Below, piece after piece: positions 1 to 10,120 of a stretch of DNA of 64,000 nt. The notes beneath the pieces were generated by a model. It made no database searches. It worked only from the letters and a program-made list of their open reading frames with translations, and was not told where the DNA came from. Source of the stretch: Sweltsa coloradensis (lineage: Eukaryota; Arthropoda; Insecta; Plecoptera; Chloroperlidae); contig JAMZAV010003164.1 of NCBI GenBank assembly GCA_024449915.1, positions 124,001 through 188,000 on the forward strand. Direction: 5' to 3'. The translations under genes were made by a program, and so were the position numbers. Position 1 is the first letter of the stretch. Every line of letters starts with the position of its first letter.

Positions 1-1336
1 CATAGCGCTCTGTATGTGCAGAGGTCTACTAATTATTTTTTAAAGCACTTTCCTGTTGTCTAAAATCTTTCAAATTACTTTGAGGAACAGATGAAGGATT
101 AAATTTGTCATACTATTTTTACAATTAGCATACATTGATTCGATTTTAAATGGACAGACCTATATGCTAATTTCTCATAAGAAATGGACTGGATCATGAG
201 ATAAATGTGTGGTTTTCTCACACAATATTTTAAATACTATTACTAGTTCCAAGAGTAAGTATCAATATTCTCATTAATATGGAAGACTATTAAATCAATA
301 TAAACAGTTTTCGCGCGTTTTACTAATGTACGTCTGTGAGCTCGCGCTCTGGGTTTTGTGGCAATATTAGGAACTCGTTGAACGTTCCTTCCAGACAGAC
401 AAAAGAGCAGCCGAAGAAAGGCGAGCCAAGCGGAGCTCTTGACCCTTTCACGGGTTGCAGTTCCAGGTAAAAGCAAAGTCTCTCGTCGTGTTATGAATGG
501 CATGTGACTACAATGACTGTATAAATTAGTTTTCAACTACCATGACCAAACAGCTTTTTCTAGACGAGTTCTGGATTTAGAATCTGTCAACTCAAATGTC
601 CGATTTGAGTATCCTCTTTGGACTACAGAACTATTACTTTTTAGCACATAGGCCCCCTACATACTAATAATCGAAAATACAGTTTTAACATTATAAATTT
701 ATATTGTAATTTATATTATTATAATTTATAAATTATTATATATATAAATTTATATTATAATTTTTTTTATTATTAATTTATAGACAAACCGTATCATAAA
801 GTGTTCTTAGAAATTGGTGTGGATGTAGGAAGAGGGGTCCTTCCAAATATGATCAACATTCATCAAATTATAAATGGATTACTTTTAATGAAATCCTTTT
901 AAAAAAATGATAGTAAATTCCATTGATTATATTGACTTGAGTAAAGAAAGAAAAATAATTACAATTATTATAAATGATGTGATACAATTTTAGAAATACA
1001 ATCGTTTGAATCGCATGTCTTTTGATATAAATGATAAAATAAAAATAATTTACAGCGATTAGGTATATTGATATGAGTAAATAAATTTGAATAGTCACAA
1101 TTACTTTTCAATATGTTCACATATCGCTGGCCCACATCCCGACTGGTCTAACTCCAAATTCAGTAAATAATTCACTCCAACAAATACACAACTAAACTAA
1201 AAGCAAACAACACGCTCTCACATGCACTCGCACTCCGCACTAGCACGCAAAGATGCTCATGATAAACCATATTTGGGTGAACTGAAAACTTATTTCGGTT
1301 CAAAACTCAAAGTGTGATAATAATATACATATATAT
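1..1336. other. AT-rich intergenic sequence, no gene seen
   Basis: No protein-like frame or RNA gene is recognisable. A very AT-rich patch of ATAATTTATA-type words lies at about 660-790. The open frames on the minus strand (243-536 and 868-1098) resemble no family I know and have low-complexity, AT-driven composition, so I do not call them genes. Confidence 0.6.
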
Positions 1337-1574
1337 GGGCCTTCAAATTCCAACTCGACACCTTCTCTCGGTTTGGCCCGTGAATAAGGGTGTTTTACTC
1401 CCGGAAACTAATAGCGAGCTCTGGGTCGTCGTCGGGGAACCCCTTCCCTTTGACTACCTCCCCAACGGCGACGACAAAGACAACACGGACGGATGATGAC
1501 ACAGACGAAGACAATCCAATCGATTAGCGGGTTCAAAGTGCATAAATATGAGTCGTTAAGCAATATCCAATCCA
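1337..1574 (+). repeat. SLE-a copy with internal deletion
   Basis: Begins GGGCCTTCAAATTCCAAC and ends CAATATCCAATCCAA like the full-length 341-bp element at 8370-8710. Sequence between the TGATGACACAGACG segment and the 3' GATTAGC segment is missing, so the GCTGGTTCTGACCAGC hairpin is lost. The copy is followed directly by a LINE 3' end. Confidence 0.85.
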
Positions 1575-1599
1575 ACAAGAGTGTGTTCAGTTTTTTTTA

Positions 1600-2115
1600 A
1601 TAGTACTGCAGCCTGGATCTCTTCACTTCGATCCTCTCGCCGTGAAGAAGTGGTTCTGGCTCGTTTAAGAATCGGGCACACATACCTCACTCACGGATAT
1701 CTTCTAACAGGTGAAGATCCTCCCATTTGTGATAAGTGTGGCGAAGTTTTAACTATAAAACACGTTTTAGAAACCTGTACAAAATAAGGTAATTATAGAA
1801 AAGATTTTAAATTAAAACCTTCCCTCAAAGAAATTTTATCAAACAACTCCACGACAAGCTATAATGTTAATAATTTCTTACGTAAAGTAAACCTTTGAAA
1901 TTCAATTTGAAATTCATATAAATTTAGCAATCAGAAAATTTGATGGGCACTGATAACTTTACTGTTTCGTCCCCTAAAACCCCAACTAAGTAACTTTTCT
2001 GCAGGGCATTTTGCTACCTACCTTTTTAATACATTTTAGTTCCTTTCCTGGATCTGTTGGTTTAGGCGCGAATAATCTTTGCCGTTGAAGCGCCCTAAAA
2101 CTACTAATACTAATT
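1600..2115 (+). pseudogene. I/jockey-group LINE, ORF2 C-terminus and 3' UTR (relic)
   Basis: Residues such as ARLRIGHTYLTHGYLL followed by C-x2-C-x7-H-x4-C (CDKCGEVLTIKHVLETC, about 1656-1776) match the C-terminal cysteine-rich motif of I-group non-LTR retrotransposon polyproteins. After TCTK there is a TAA stop. The same frame then continues as GNYRKDFKLKPSLKEIL, so the stop looks like a nonsense mutation in a dead copy rather than the natural end. About 250 bases downstream the 3' UTR contains a GGCGC...GCGCC hairpin (2065-2069 with 2090-2094), then CTAAAACTACTAATACTAATT-like sequence. The copy is 5' truncated and joined to an SLE. The family call is strong. Whether it ever encoded an RNase H cannot be seen here. 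Confidence 0.8.
2065..2094 (+). other. Conserved GGCGC/GCGCC hairpin in LINE 3' UTR
   Basis: A five-base stem encloses a loop ending GCCGTTGAA. The same stem and the GTTGAAGCGCCC edge recur near 7830, 10930, 14910, 16110, 16875, 20670, 54232 and 60012, and in the second duplicate unit. This copy is anchored to an identifiable LINE ORF2 end, which ties the motif to the 3' end of that retrotransposon. Confidence 0.7.
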
Positions 2116-2443
2116 CGTGCTCAGAGATCATAAATAAGAAATGAATTTCAAAACTTGAAAGTAAAATTCGAAAGCAGATATGTTGGCTCTAATCACAGCT
2201 TCGTGATCGTTCACAGTGGCAAATAATGGCTGGTCAATCCCTGCGTTCTTTGTAAGGGATGTGTTGCTTTGTGCGGCTAATGAAAGCTTTTAAATATGAA
2301 TTTATTAATTCGCATTTTCAATTTTAAATATATTATTCAAGAAAATGTTATCACTATTAACTCAATCGTTTTCTTTTCTTTTATGAACTACGATAACATA
2401 ATTAATAAAATCGAAAAATCCATTTATTAAATTACACTATTAC

Positions 2444-2480
2444 AGGCGGTGCAATTTGACCAACCCGGTAGATCGCCCTT
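2444..2480 (+). repeat. Partial GC-hairpin module
   Basis: ACAGGCGGTGCAATTTGACC followed by AACCCGGTAGATCGCCC is a diverged copy of the module seen at 7786-7880 and 54190-54280. No coding sequence is attached. Confidence 0.55.
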
Positions 2481-2528
2481 GATTCTCATGTCGTCTCAAA
2501 GTACAACACGTGTAGCCTATTCCCTTCT

Positions 2529-2697
2529 TTGACAAACTTTACTTCTACCATGCTGCTAACTGGTCGTGGTACGTATCAGTAATGTTCATTGACAAACTTT
2601 ACTTCTACCCTGCTGCTACCTGGTCGTGGTACGTATCAGTAATGTTCATTGACAAACTTTACTTCTACTGGTCGTGGTACGTATCAGTAATGTTCAT
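2529..2697 (+). repeat. 60-bp tandem triplication
   Basis: Three head-to-tail units begin TTGACAAACTTTACTTCTAC and end GTATCAGTAATGTTCA. The first two are 60 bp with two or three differences. The third lacks the internal 12 bases CCTGCTGCTACC. It is a simple minisatellite with no coding content. Confidence 0.9.
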
Positions 2698-3009
2698 TGA
2701 CAAAGAGTCAGCGTTGACTTAGTCGAACACTCTCGTTATTCTGCTGTGTAGCCTGGTGGATGCTTTCGATACCCAGCAATGAACACGTGTTATTAAACAC
2801 ATGAGATAAGACTGATAACATTGAATGCAAGTGTTCAATTCTCAGTGTGGCTATATTTGCATTAGAAGCATGACACCAAGTTTCTGTACTGATGTGTCCA
2901 CTATGGTGCGTCTCCTATGGCTGCTCTGTTTTAGATGTTTGAGATGTTGAAACCTAATTGAGACACATGTGCTGGTGCTCTAACTGTATATCACATGTAA
3001 GACTTTATT

Positions 3010-3645
3010 ATTTGCGGACGCCCAACGACTTCTATTCGGGCCATCTTGGACAATGGGGCGCTTGTTACTTCACCGCATGACGTAGTGTCGGTGATTGCCA
3101 GTCACTTTGCTTCGGTAAGCAGCAACGCTCGCTATGATGCAGCCTTTCTCCAATGGAAACGAAGAAGTCAACAACAACGGCTTACATTTGCTTCCGACAA
3201 CACTGACAGTTACAATCGGCCTTTCACGTTATGGGAATTGCGCACTGCGATCAACTCCTTAAGGAAAACGGCCGCGGGCGAAGACAAGCTCCACAATGAA
3301 ATGTTCATCCACCTGACTGACCAATCTCTTGAGATTATTCGGTTCTTCTTTAATTCGTTATGGTTATCGGATGGATTTCCTGACGCCTGGCGTAGGGCTA
3401 TTTTAATTCCGCTTTTGAAACCAGGTAAAGACAAAACCTTACCCGGCTCTTATCGACCCATTCCTCTACCTAGTTGCTTCTGCAAATTGTTTGAGAAGAT
3501 GGTCAATAAGCGCCTGATGTGGCTTTTGGAATCTCGTGGCTTGCTTACTAATGTTCAGTGTGGATTTCGACAGCGACAGAGTTCAATCGACCACCTCGTG
3601 CGTTTAGAAACCTTCATCCAAGAAGGTTATGTGGCTAAACAGCAC
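3010..3645 (+). pseudogene. I/jockey-group LINE reverse transcriptase fragment
   Basis: An open frame of about 210 codons with the N-terminal half of a non-LTR reverse transcriptase. FTLWELRTAINSLRKTAAG.D is the first RT block, and LPGSYRPIPLPSCFCKLFEK is the block around the conserved YRPI/S motif. CGFRQRQSSIDHLVRLETF is the block before the first catalytic aspartate. The frame is cut after GYVAKQH, just where the FDLEKAYD-type palm motif should start, and continues into an SLE-b. Both catalytic aspartate motifs are therefore missing and the fragment cannot be active. The first ATG does not begin the domain; upstream residues (about 3010-3045) still read in frame. Strong family call, clearly truncated. 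Confidence 0.85.
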
Positions 3646-3982
3646 AAATTCCAACTCACAACCTTCTCGTGGTTTGGCCCGTGATTAGGGGAGTTTTTCT
3701 CCCTGAAACTAATGGCGAGCTCTGGGTCGTCGTCGGGGAACTTTCCTCTTCCCTTTGACTACCTCCCCGACGGCGACGACAATGACAACACGGACGGATG
3801 ATGACACAGACGGAGACGACCACGACGTAGGGTAACCCCTGCCCTCCCCAAAGGCTTGTGGCTGGTTCTGACCAGCACAGGCTTTGACCACCCCTAACTC
3901 CCCCGCGTCATCCCTTACGTCCCTCCCTTCGTCTCGATTAGCGAAGTTGCATAAATATGAGACGTTAAGCAATATCCAATCA
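3646..3982 (+). repeat. SLE-b copy
   Basis: Subtype b: CCAACTCACAACCTTCTCGT, GTGATTAGGGGAG, then GGGGAACTTTCC before the CCCCGACGGCGACGAC hairpin arm. It ends TTAAGCAATATCCAATC and abuts the truncated RT fragment in frame by chance. Confidence 0.85.
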
Positions 3983-4639
3983 AAAGTTTGAGATATTTCT
4001 ACTCTACAAGAAATTGTAAAGCGGAATGCAATAGTAAAACTGTCTCTCTGGGTGCTTAGTCCCTAACTATTTCTCTAATTCTGCGGTTGCTTAGATAGAA
4101 TACCACAAAACATTAAATAACAATAATTTACAGGAATAAAAATTGAATAATAAGTTTAAACCAAGTTGAATGTAACGGCACAAGAATGTGAGACATTCTG
4201 CTGTGAGTTGCGATTGTATATTTTCAAATTGTGATCTAAGATGATTAACATGGTCATTCACTGGGATCTCTGGAGACATTTTACAAAGTATAAACAACGT
4301 TTTGCTGTGGTGATCTAAGCGCTGATCTTTCAGAAGTCGGGTAAAAAAGTCATCAGTTCGAACACATCTGTGTCAACAACAATAAGTATTGTTTCCCGAC
4401 CTACAAGAAAAACACAGAACAGAAAAGACCGACACCGAATATGAGATAATGTGCAACATCCATGGTTTGATTTTAAGCTAAATTCCTGAGTAGTATTGGT
4501 AGAACCGCTCAGCTTCTGTTTTCCCCTGTCTAGGCCCCCAACATCAGCTGTGTCAAATTTAATGTCTTGCGCACGTAGTTTGATCTCTCCTAATCACATG
4601 AAGAACTTCTATGATTCTCATTCAAAGATATTTATTTCA
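3983..4639. other. Intergenic, nothing recognised
   Basis: AT-rich with no protein-like frame. The minus-strand frame at 4091-4297 has no recognisable motif. Confidence 0.5.
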
Positions 4640-4690
4640 CATCAAAGTCCAACTCGCAACCTTCTCGTGGTTTGGCCCGTGAATAGGGGA
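4640..4690 (+). repeat. SLE-b 5' fragment
   Basis: Only the first about 50 bases (CATCAAAGTCCAACTCGCAA to GTGAATAGGGG) are present. The sequence then leaves the consensus. Confidence 0.65.
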
Positions 4691-4796
4691 AATCATAAAC
4701 AATTCGGTTGATTTGAAATTTCTTCTAATTAGCAATTATAAGAATAAGCCCAATCCGATTAACATTGCTCTAAATAGAGTGTTAAAGTTGAATAAT

Positions 4797-5230
4797 GTTT
4801 GCAATCGATGTTTTGTAACGGTCTGTAGCGTACACGTGCCACCTGCAGAGCTCCAAGGTCAGACAACAAAGGATCGGCGCGCGCAACGATATCCCCGCCC
4901 ATGACGCTCTGTCAACAATGCACTCAAGCAGGCAGCAGATGCCGCCTATGCTTCGCAGTTAGCCTGTTGTTCTTGTCCGAGGTGGACGTGTTTGGTCGCC
5001 GCTCTGCGGTCGGTCCATGTTCAGCCTTCACAGTTCTAGGAGTTTGCCTCTGTCACTGTTGGATGTGTTGTAAAGGAATGTTTTTACTGTTGTTTCCTTG
5101 CATAATCTCCAGTAGATTGTCTGTTCTGCAGGACAGAATGGTTTCTGAGACGTAAAGCATATCAAATCGAAATTCATTATTTCTCTTGCTTGACAGGGAA
5201 GATTGTAGTTGTTGATCCTGTACGCCGTGT
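4797..5230 (+). repeat. ACAAAGGATCGG element (second non-autonomous family), diverged copy
   Basis: Shares GGTCTGTAGCGTACACGTGCC and ACAACAAAGGATCGGCGCGC with copies at 29727, 36209 and 59655, then CTTGTCCGAGGTGGACGTGT and CTTGCTTGACAGGGAAGAT. The open frames over it are not conserved between copies, so I treat it as a repeat and not a gene. Confidence 0.65.
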
Positions 5231-5329
5231 CAACTGAGCGTCTGAGTTTGGCAAGGACTTATTGTAATCTGAGTGGGATAAGATCTTGGTATACAACAAG
5301 AGGTTACTTTTAGTTCTGTCTGGAGGGTA

Positions 5330-5667
5330 GGGACCTTCAAATTCCAGTTCGACACCCTTCTCGCGGTTGGCCCGTGAATAGGGAGTTTCACTCTCTGAAA
5401 CTAAGGCGACCCTTCGGGTCGTCGTCGGGGAACCCCTTCCATTTGACTACCTCCCCGACGGCGACGACAAAGACAACAGGGTACGGATGATACCAACAGA
5501 CGGAGACGACCACGACGTGGGGAACCCCTGCCCTCCCCATATGCTTGTGGCTGGTTCTGACCAGCATAGGCCTGTCCACCCCTGTCCCCCCGCGTCATCC
5601 CTTACGTCCCTCCCTTCGTCTCGATTAGCCAAGTTGCATAAATATGAGACGTAAAGCAATATCCAAA
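5330..5667 (+). repeat. SLE-a copy, near full length
   Basis: Starts GGGACCTTCAAATTCCAG and ends GTAAAGCAATATCCAA. Both arms of the long GTCGTCGTCGGGG hairpin and the GCTGGTTCTGACCAGC hairpin are intact. Confidence 0.9.
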
Positions 5668-5851
5668 AAATTGTAGCTTATTCCCTATATTAATTTCCCT
5701 TCTTCGTTGCCACAAATGTGAGTGCTTGTTTTGAGCGTGATTTGTATTATCTCGAGTATTTCGTGGCTGGATCTGTTCAGCACGGATTTTTCCTCTCTGA
5801 TGGTTTATCCCACTCTCTAAAGAAATGTTCATTTTTATTCACATATCACTC

Positions 5852-7240
5852 ATAATCCTGTCAAATAAGAATTTTTGAAGGAAAAAATTTCGATGTCGCT
5901 GAATTTTTGCAGAGACCTTCCTTAAATGATATTTATGAACATACTAAAACTCCCCTACAATCGGACTGGAGCTTTGGCCTTCATATTGGAAAATGGCGGC
6001 CAAAAAGTGTTGATTATCGAATATCTCCATATTGGTTGGAGATAGACAAAATGTTTCAATGGCAAAAATATTCCCCATTCAATTCCCTACAAAAAGGTAT
6101 CTTCGATAGTTTTGGTAGGGGCAAAGGTTACGTCACAAAATCGTGGTTTATATGTTGCTCATTGGAGTACCAGCTAATTTCCTAATTTTCACGCCCAGCA
6201 TCAAACACAAACAATGCCCGGTAAATCCGTGAGAAATCGATTGAAATACAAAAGGACTTTTGTACGGGGTTCATGAAAGCTTCCATTAGTATTTTAAAAA
6301 TCATGTCTGCAAAATCGGATTTTGCATTTACCCGGAATTTGGGTTTTTCCATTGTTGGCATTTCCTCAAAAAAACCGTATTTGACTGTCCATTATTAAGC
6401 AATAAATGGCTTTGGAGGAAAAATTCTTTCTATGCACACTGAAATGACTTAAATAATGATCCGATTACAACCAAAGTTTAAATCCAATATGGCTGCTAAC
6501 TCCTAATATCCACAACATCAAAGTGAATTATGTAACAAAAAGAGTGTAAAAATAGCACAAAAACAGTATTCATATTGTGAATATTAGGAATTAGCAGCCA
6601 TATTGGATTTAAACTTTAGTTGTAATTGGATCATTATTTAAGTCATTTCAATGTGCGTAGAAAGATTTTTTCCTCCAATGCCATTTAGTGCTTAATAATA
6701 GACATTCAAATATGGCAGCTTTTAGGAAATGCCAACAATGGAAAAAACCAAATTCCGGGTAAATGCAAAATCCGATTTTTCAGACCTGGTTAAAAATACT
6801 TATGGAAGCTTTCATGAATCCCATACAAAAGTCCTTTTGTATTTCAATCGATTTCTCACGGTTTTACCGGGCATTGTTTGATGCTGGGCTTGAAAATTAG
6901 GAAATTAGCTGGTACTCCAATGAGCAACATATAAACCACGATTTTGTTACGTAACCTTTGCCTCTACAAAAACTATAGAAGATACCTTTTTGTAGGGAAT
7001 TGAATGGGGAATTTTTTTGCCATTGAAACATTTTGTCTATCTTCAACCAATATGGAGATATTCGATAATCAACACTTTTTGGCCGCCATTTTCCAATATG
7101 GCGGCCGAAGCTCCAGTCCGATTGTAGGGGAGTTTTAGTATGTTCATTAGTATCATTTAAGGAAGGTCTCTGCAAAAATTCAGCGACATCGCAATTTTTT
7201 CCTCTAAACGTCAATATCAGATCTTATTTGACAGGATTAT
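5852..7240. mobile_element. 1.39-kb near-complete palindrome (fold-back/MITE-like element)
   Basis: The left arm (about 5852-6519) and right arm (about 6572-7240) are inverted copies separated by about 50 bases. The outer ends are ATAATCCTGTCAAATAAG and its complement. Each arm contains a partly open frame pointing inward: 5907-6185 plus and 6897-7214 minus. They read the same protein-like sequence (for example PLQSDWSFG.HIGKWRPKSV and KIDKMFQWQK), with about ten differences and no known domain. No transposase is recognised. No convincing target duplication is visible at the edges. It could be a hairpin-type non-autonomous DNA element or the product of a local inverted duplication. Confidence 0.75.
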
Positions 7241-7521
7241 CATTATGTCATGTCCATCCGGTCTGTTTAAACAAACCAATTAACATTATATATATATACA
7301 CACAAGCTTGCAACGAGTCTATCGCATCTAGGTGTGTTATTGATTCTGTTACGATATTTGAAACGTATTCTTTGAATAAAAGATCAGTGACTTGGTAATT
7401 AGATCATAAAAACGTGTCAAAATATCTGGTTAAAAAAGGTGCATTAATTTAATGTTATATAAGTGGACGGGTGGAAGTAGTTAACGGAGTGTCTGTTACA
7501 TAACACTTTCCCAGAAAACTT

Positions 7522-7778
7522 GTCGTGGACTTTCCCCTTCCCTTTGACTACCTCCTCGACGGCGACGACAATGACAACACGGACGGATGATGACACAGAC
7601 GGAGACGACCACGACGTGGGGGATCCCCTGCCCTCCCCATACGTTTGCGGCTGGTTCTGACCAGCACAGGCCTGTCCACCCCTTGTCCCCCCGCGTCATC
7701 CCTTACGTCCCGCCCTTCGTCTCGATTAGCCAAGTTGCATAAATATGAGACGTTAAGCAATATCCAATCCAATCAATT
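7522..7778 (+). repeat. SLE-b copy, 5' truncated
   Basis: Starts within the GTCGTGGACTTTCCCC segment and keeps the GCTGGTTCTGACCAGC hairpin and the 3' end AAGCAATATCCAATCCAATC. Confidence 0.85.
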
Positions 7779-7878
7779 AATCATCAAACACACCATTAAC
7801 TCATCTCATCAACTTTCATTATGACAGGCGGCGTATATGACCTAACCGGTTGAAGCGCCCTAGTTTCTCACGCCATCT
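7779..7878 (+). repeat. GC-hairpin module
   Basis: TCAAACACACCATTAACTCA, then ACAGGCGGCG...CCTAACCGGTTGAAGCGCCC, then TAGTTTCTCACG. Related modules lie at 10880, 16060, 16805, 23205, 23960, 40140 and 54190. It follows an SLE 3' tail directly. Confidence 0.75.
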
Positions 7879-8110
7879 TTTTTTTCTCTTGCAACATCCT
7901 TGCACTTCTGGTTTTTAAATCTTTGGTGGATGATGATGTCATCGCACATCTGCACGACAATCAGCACGGCATCCTGCACGGAGCTGGCCGGCATCCTGGT
8001 GTTTTAAGCCCATGGATCATGTTCTTCTCCTTCTCAAATTCAGCGGTTGTTTCGAGGAGGAGTCGGCGAGTCCGGTGACCCTCGTAGAAGCGCATGGACA
8101 TCAAATTCTG
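7860..8110 (-). pseudogene. Unrecognised coding-like fragment ending at GC-hairpin module
   Basis: On the minus strand about 46 codons are open up to a TAG at 7860-7862, reading QDAVLIVVQMCDD, IIIHQRFKNQKCKDVAREK and finally KDGVRN-stop. Upstream, in a shifted frame, lies MSMRFYEGHRTRRLLLETT followed by AEFEKEKNMIHGLK. Composition is protein-like (charged, not SLE-derived), but I do not recognise the family. A frameshift near 7998 shows it is broken. The stop codon sits exactly at the edge of the hairpin module, as in fragments at 16920 and 54262. Confidence 0.4.
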
Positions 8111-8369
8111 CACTTGCCTTACAAAAAACTTTGTTGTGTACTATAGTCCACATTGGTAGTGTTTTATATTAAAGTATAGTTAATTACAATTGATTAAAGT
8201 TTAACTATAGTATTCCGTCTTCCGCGTAATACTTGTACGACCAGATTTACCTCAGTCTCTAATTGAAATTAAATTTCGCCTCAAATGCAAACTATTAGTA
8301 TTCCATTGATTTACTGGCTATTTCATTACCTTGTACTCTTACTTTTTCACAATAACTTGTCTGAAGACT

Positions 8370-8710
8370 GGGCCTTCAAATTCCAACTCGACACCTTCTC
8401 GCGGTTTGGCCCGTGAATAGGGGAGTTTCACTTCCTGAAACTAATGGCGAGCTCTGGGTCGTCGTCGGGGAACCCCTTCCCTTTGACTACCTCCCCGACG
8501 GCGACGACAAAGACAACACGTACAGATGATGACACAGACGGAGACGACCACGACGTGGGGGAACCCCTGCCCTCCCCATATGCTTGTGGCTGGTTCTGAC
8601 CAGCACAGGCCTGTCCACCCCTTGTCCCCCCGCGTCATCCCTTTCGTCCCACCCTTCGTCTCGATTAGCCAAGTTGCATAAATATGAGACGTAAAGCAAT
8701 ATCCAATCAA
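8370..8710 (+). mobile_element. Full-length SLE-a insertion with 13-bp target site duplication
   Basis: Reference copy of the dominant repeat. TTGTCTGAAGACT occurs immediately before (8357-8369) and after (8711-8723) the 341-bp element. Internal order: 5' TTCAAATTCCAACTCGACAC; A-box-like TTTGGCCCGTGAATAGG; hairpin arms at 8458-8470 and 8493-8508; GCTGGTTCTGACCAGC hairpin at 8589-8604; 3' stem CGTCTC (8657-8662) with GAGACG (8686-8691); short ATCCAATCAA tail. It carries no protein. The match to Pol III boxes is weak, so a LINE-derived origin is as likely as a classical SINE. Confidence 0.9.
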
Positions 8711-9179
8711 TTGTCTGAAGACTCACTGATTTGGTCAGGTCATCCGATTCGATAGTAGAATGAATGGTTGATCATTCGTCACTAAATCATCTTACAATTC
8801 TGTGGAATCCACAAGACGGTGCTAACCATCTAAATTTACCCATGCTTTACAAGATGTAGAATTTTTTTAAAATTCCAATATTCTACTTTAATATATTCCT
8901 AGCACAAACGGTGCAACGATATTATTTCTTGTCTACCTTGGACAAAAGCTAGGTCCTACATCCATCAAAATGAACAAACATGTAAAAATTTAAATCAAAA
9001 CACAATAAATGGTAGAGAAAAAACGTTGGTAATGCTTTACAATTTATTTTTCCTTTGGTCCCTTACATATAATTTTAGTTTAGCCAAGTTATCTTCTGCA
9101 ATTTGGAGGTAATGCCCAAACATGTCTTCTTGACTATCCCTCATCGCCTTGTTTCTTCCCTTCTCTTTGTCTCTCCTGT

Positions 9180-9514
9180 GGGCCTTCAAATTCCAACTCG
9201 ACACCTTCTCGCGGTTTGGTCCGTGAATAGGGGAGTTTCACTCCCTGAAACTAATGGCGAGCTCTGGGTCGTCGTCGGGGAACCCTTTGACTACCTCCCC
9301 GACGGCGACGACAAAGACAACACGGACGGATGATGACACAGACGGAGACGACCACGACGTGGGGGAACCCCTGCCCTCCCCATATGCTTGTGGCTGGTTC
9401 TGACCAGCACAGGCCTGTCCACCCCTTGTCCCCCCGCGTCATCCCTTACGTCCCTCCCTTCGTATCGATTAGCCAAGTTGCATAAATATGAGACGTTAAG
9501 CAATATCCAATCCA
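9180..9514 (+). repeat. SLE-a copy
   Basis: Near full length with a small deletion in the AACCCCTTCCC loop. Ends GTTAAGCAATATCCAATCC. No clear target duplication. Confidence 0.9.
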
Positions 9515-10120
9515 AAAAACCTCCCCGACGGCCACGAAAAAGACAACACCTCCACTTACGTCATCCCTTACGTCCCTCCCTTCGTCTCGATTAGCCATCC
9601 CTTACGTCCCTCCCTTCGTCTCGATTAGCCAAGTTGCATAAATATGAGACGTAAAGCAATATCCAATCAATCAATCCCTTCGTCTCGATTAGCCAAATTG
9701 CATAAATATGAGACGTTAAGCAATATCCAATACAATACGGCGGATGATGACACAGACGGAGACGACCACGACGTGGGGGAACCCCTGCCCTCCCCATAAG
9801 CTTGTGGCTGGTTCTGACCAGCACAGGCCTGTCCACCCCTTATCCCCCCGCGTCATCCCTTACGTCCCTCCCTTCGTCTCGATTAGCCAAGTTGCATAAA
9901 TATGAGACGTTAAGCAATATCCAATCCAATACAGGCGGATGATGACACAGACGGAGACGACCACGACGTGGGGGAACCCCTGCCCTCCCCGTAAGCTTGT
10001 GGCTGGTTCTGACCAGCACAGGCCTGTCCACCCCTTGTCCCCCCGCGTCATCCCTTACGTCCCTCCCTTCGTCTCGATTAGCCAAGTTGCATAAATATGA
10101 GACGTTAAGCAATATCCAAA
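9515..10120 (+). repeat. Tandem array of SLE 3' halves
   Basis: Contains a hairpin-arm scrap (CTCCCCGACGGCCACG), then four or five successive 3' ends, each finishing GACGT(T/A)AAGCAATATCCAAT. Two larger units (about 9737-9915 and 9937-10120) start GGCGGATGATGACACAGACG. The same order of pieces recurs at 11590-11968 with one large unit fewer. Confidence 0.85.

Noticed and set aside
243..536. 97-codon minus-strand frame
   Set aside because: No motif, no splice support and not repeated elsewhere in the window.
9251..9442. About 25 minus-strand ORFs of 60-90 codons with near-identical protein (GWTGLCWSEPATS, VVVVSVCVIIRPCC, RRRRGGSQREG)
   Set aside because: They are the reverse reading of the SLE repeat. 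Frames are kept only because the DNA is similar; boundaries fall at repeat ends and no start codon or domain is conserved.
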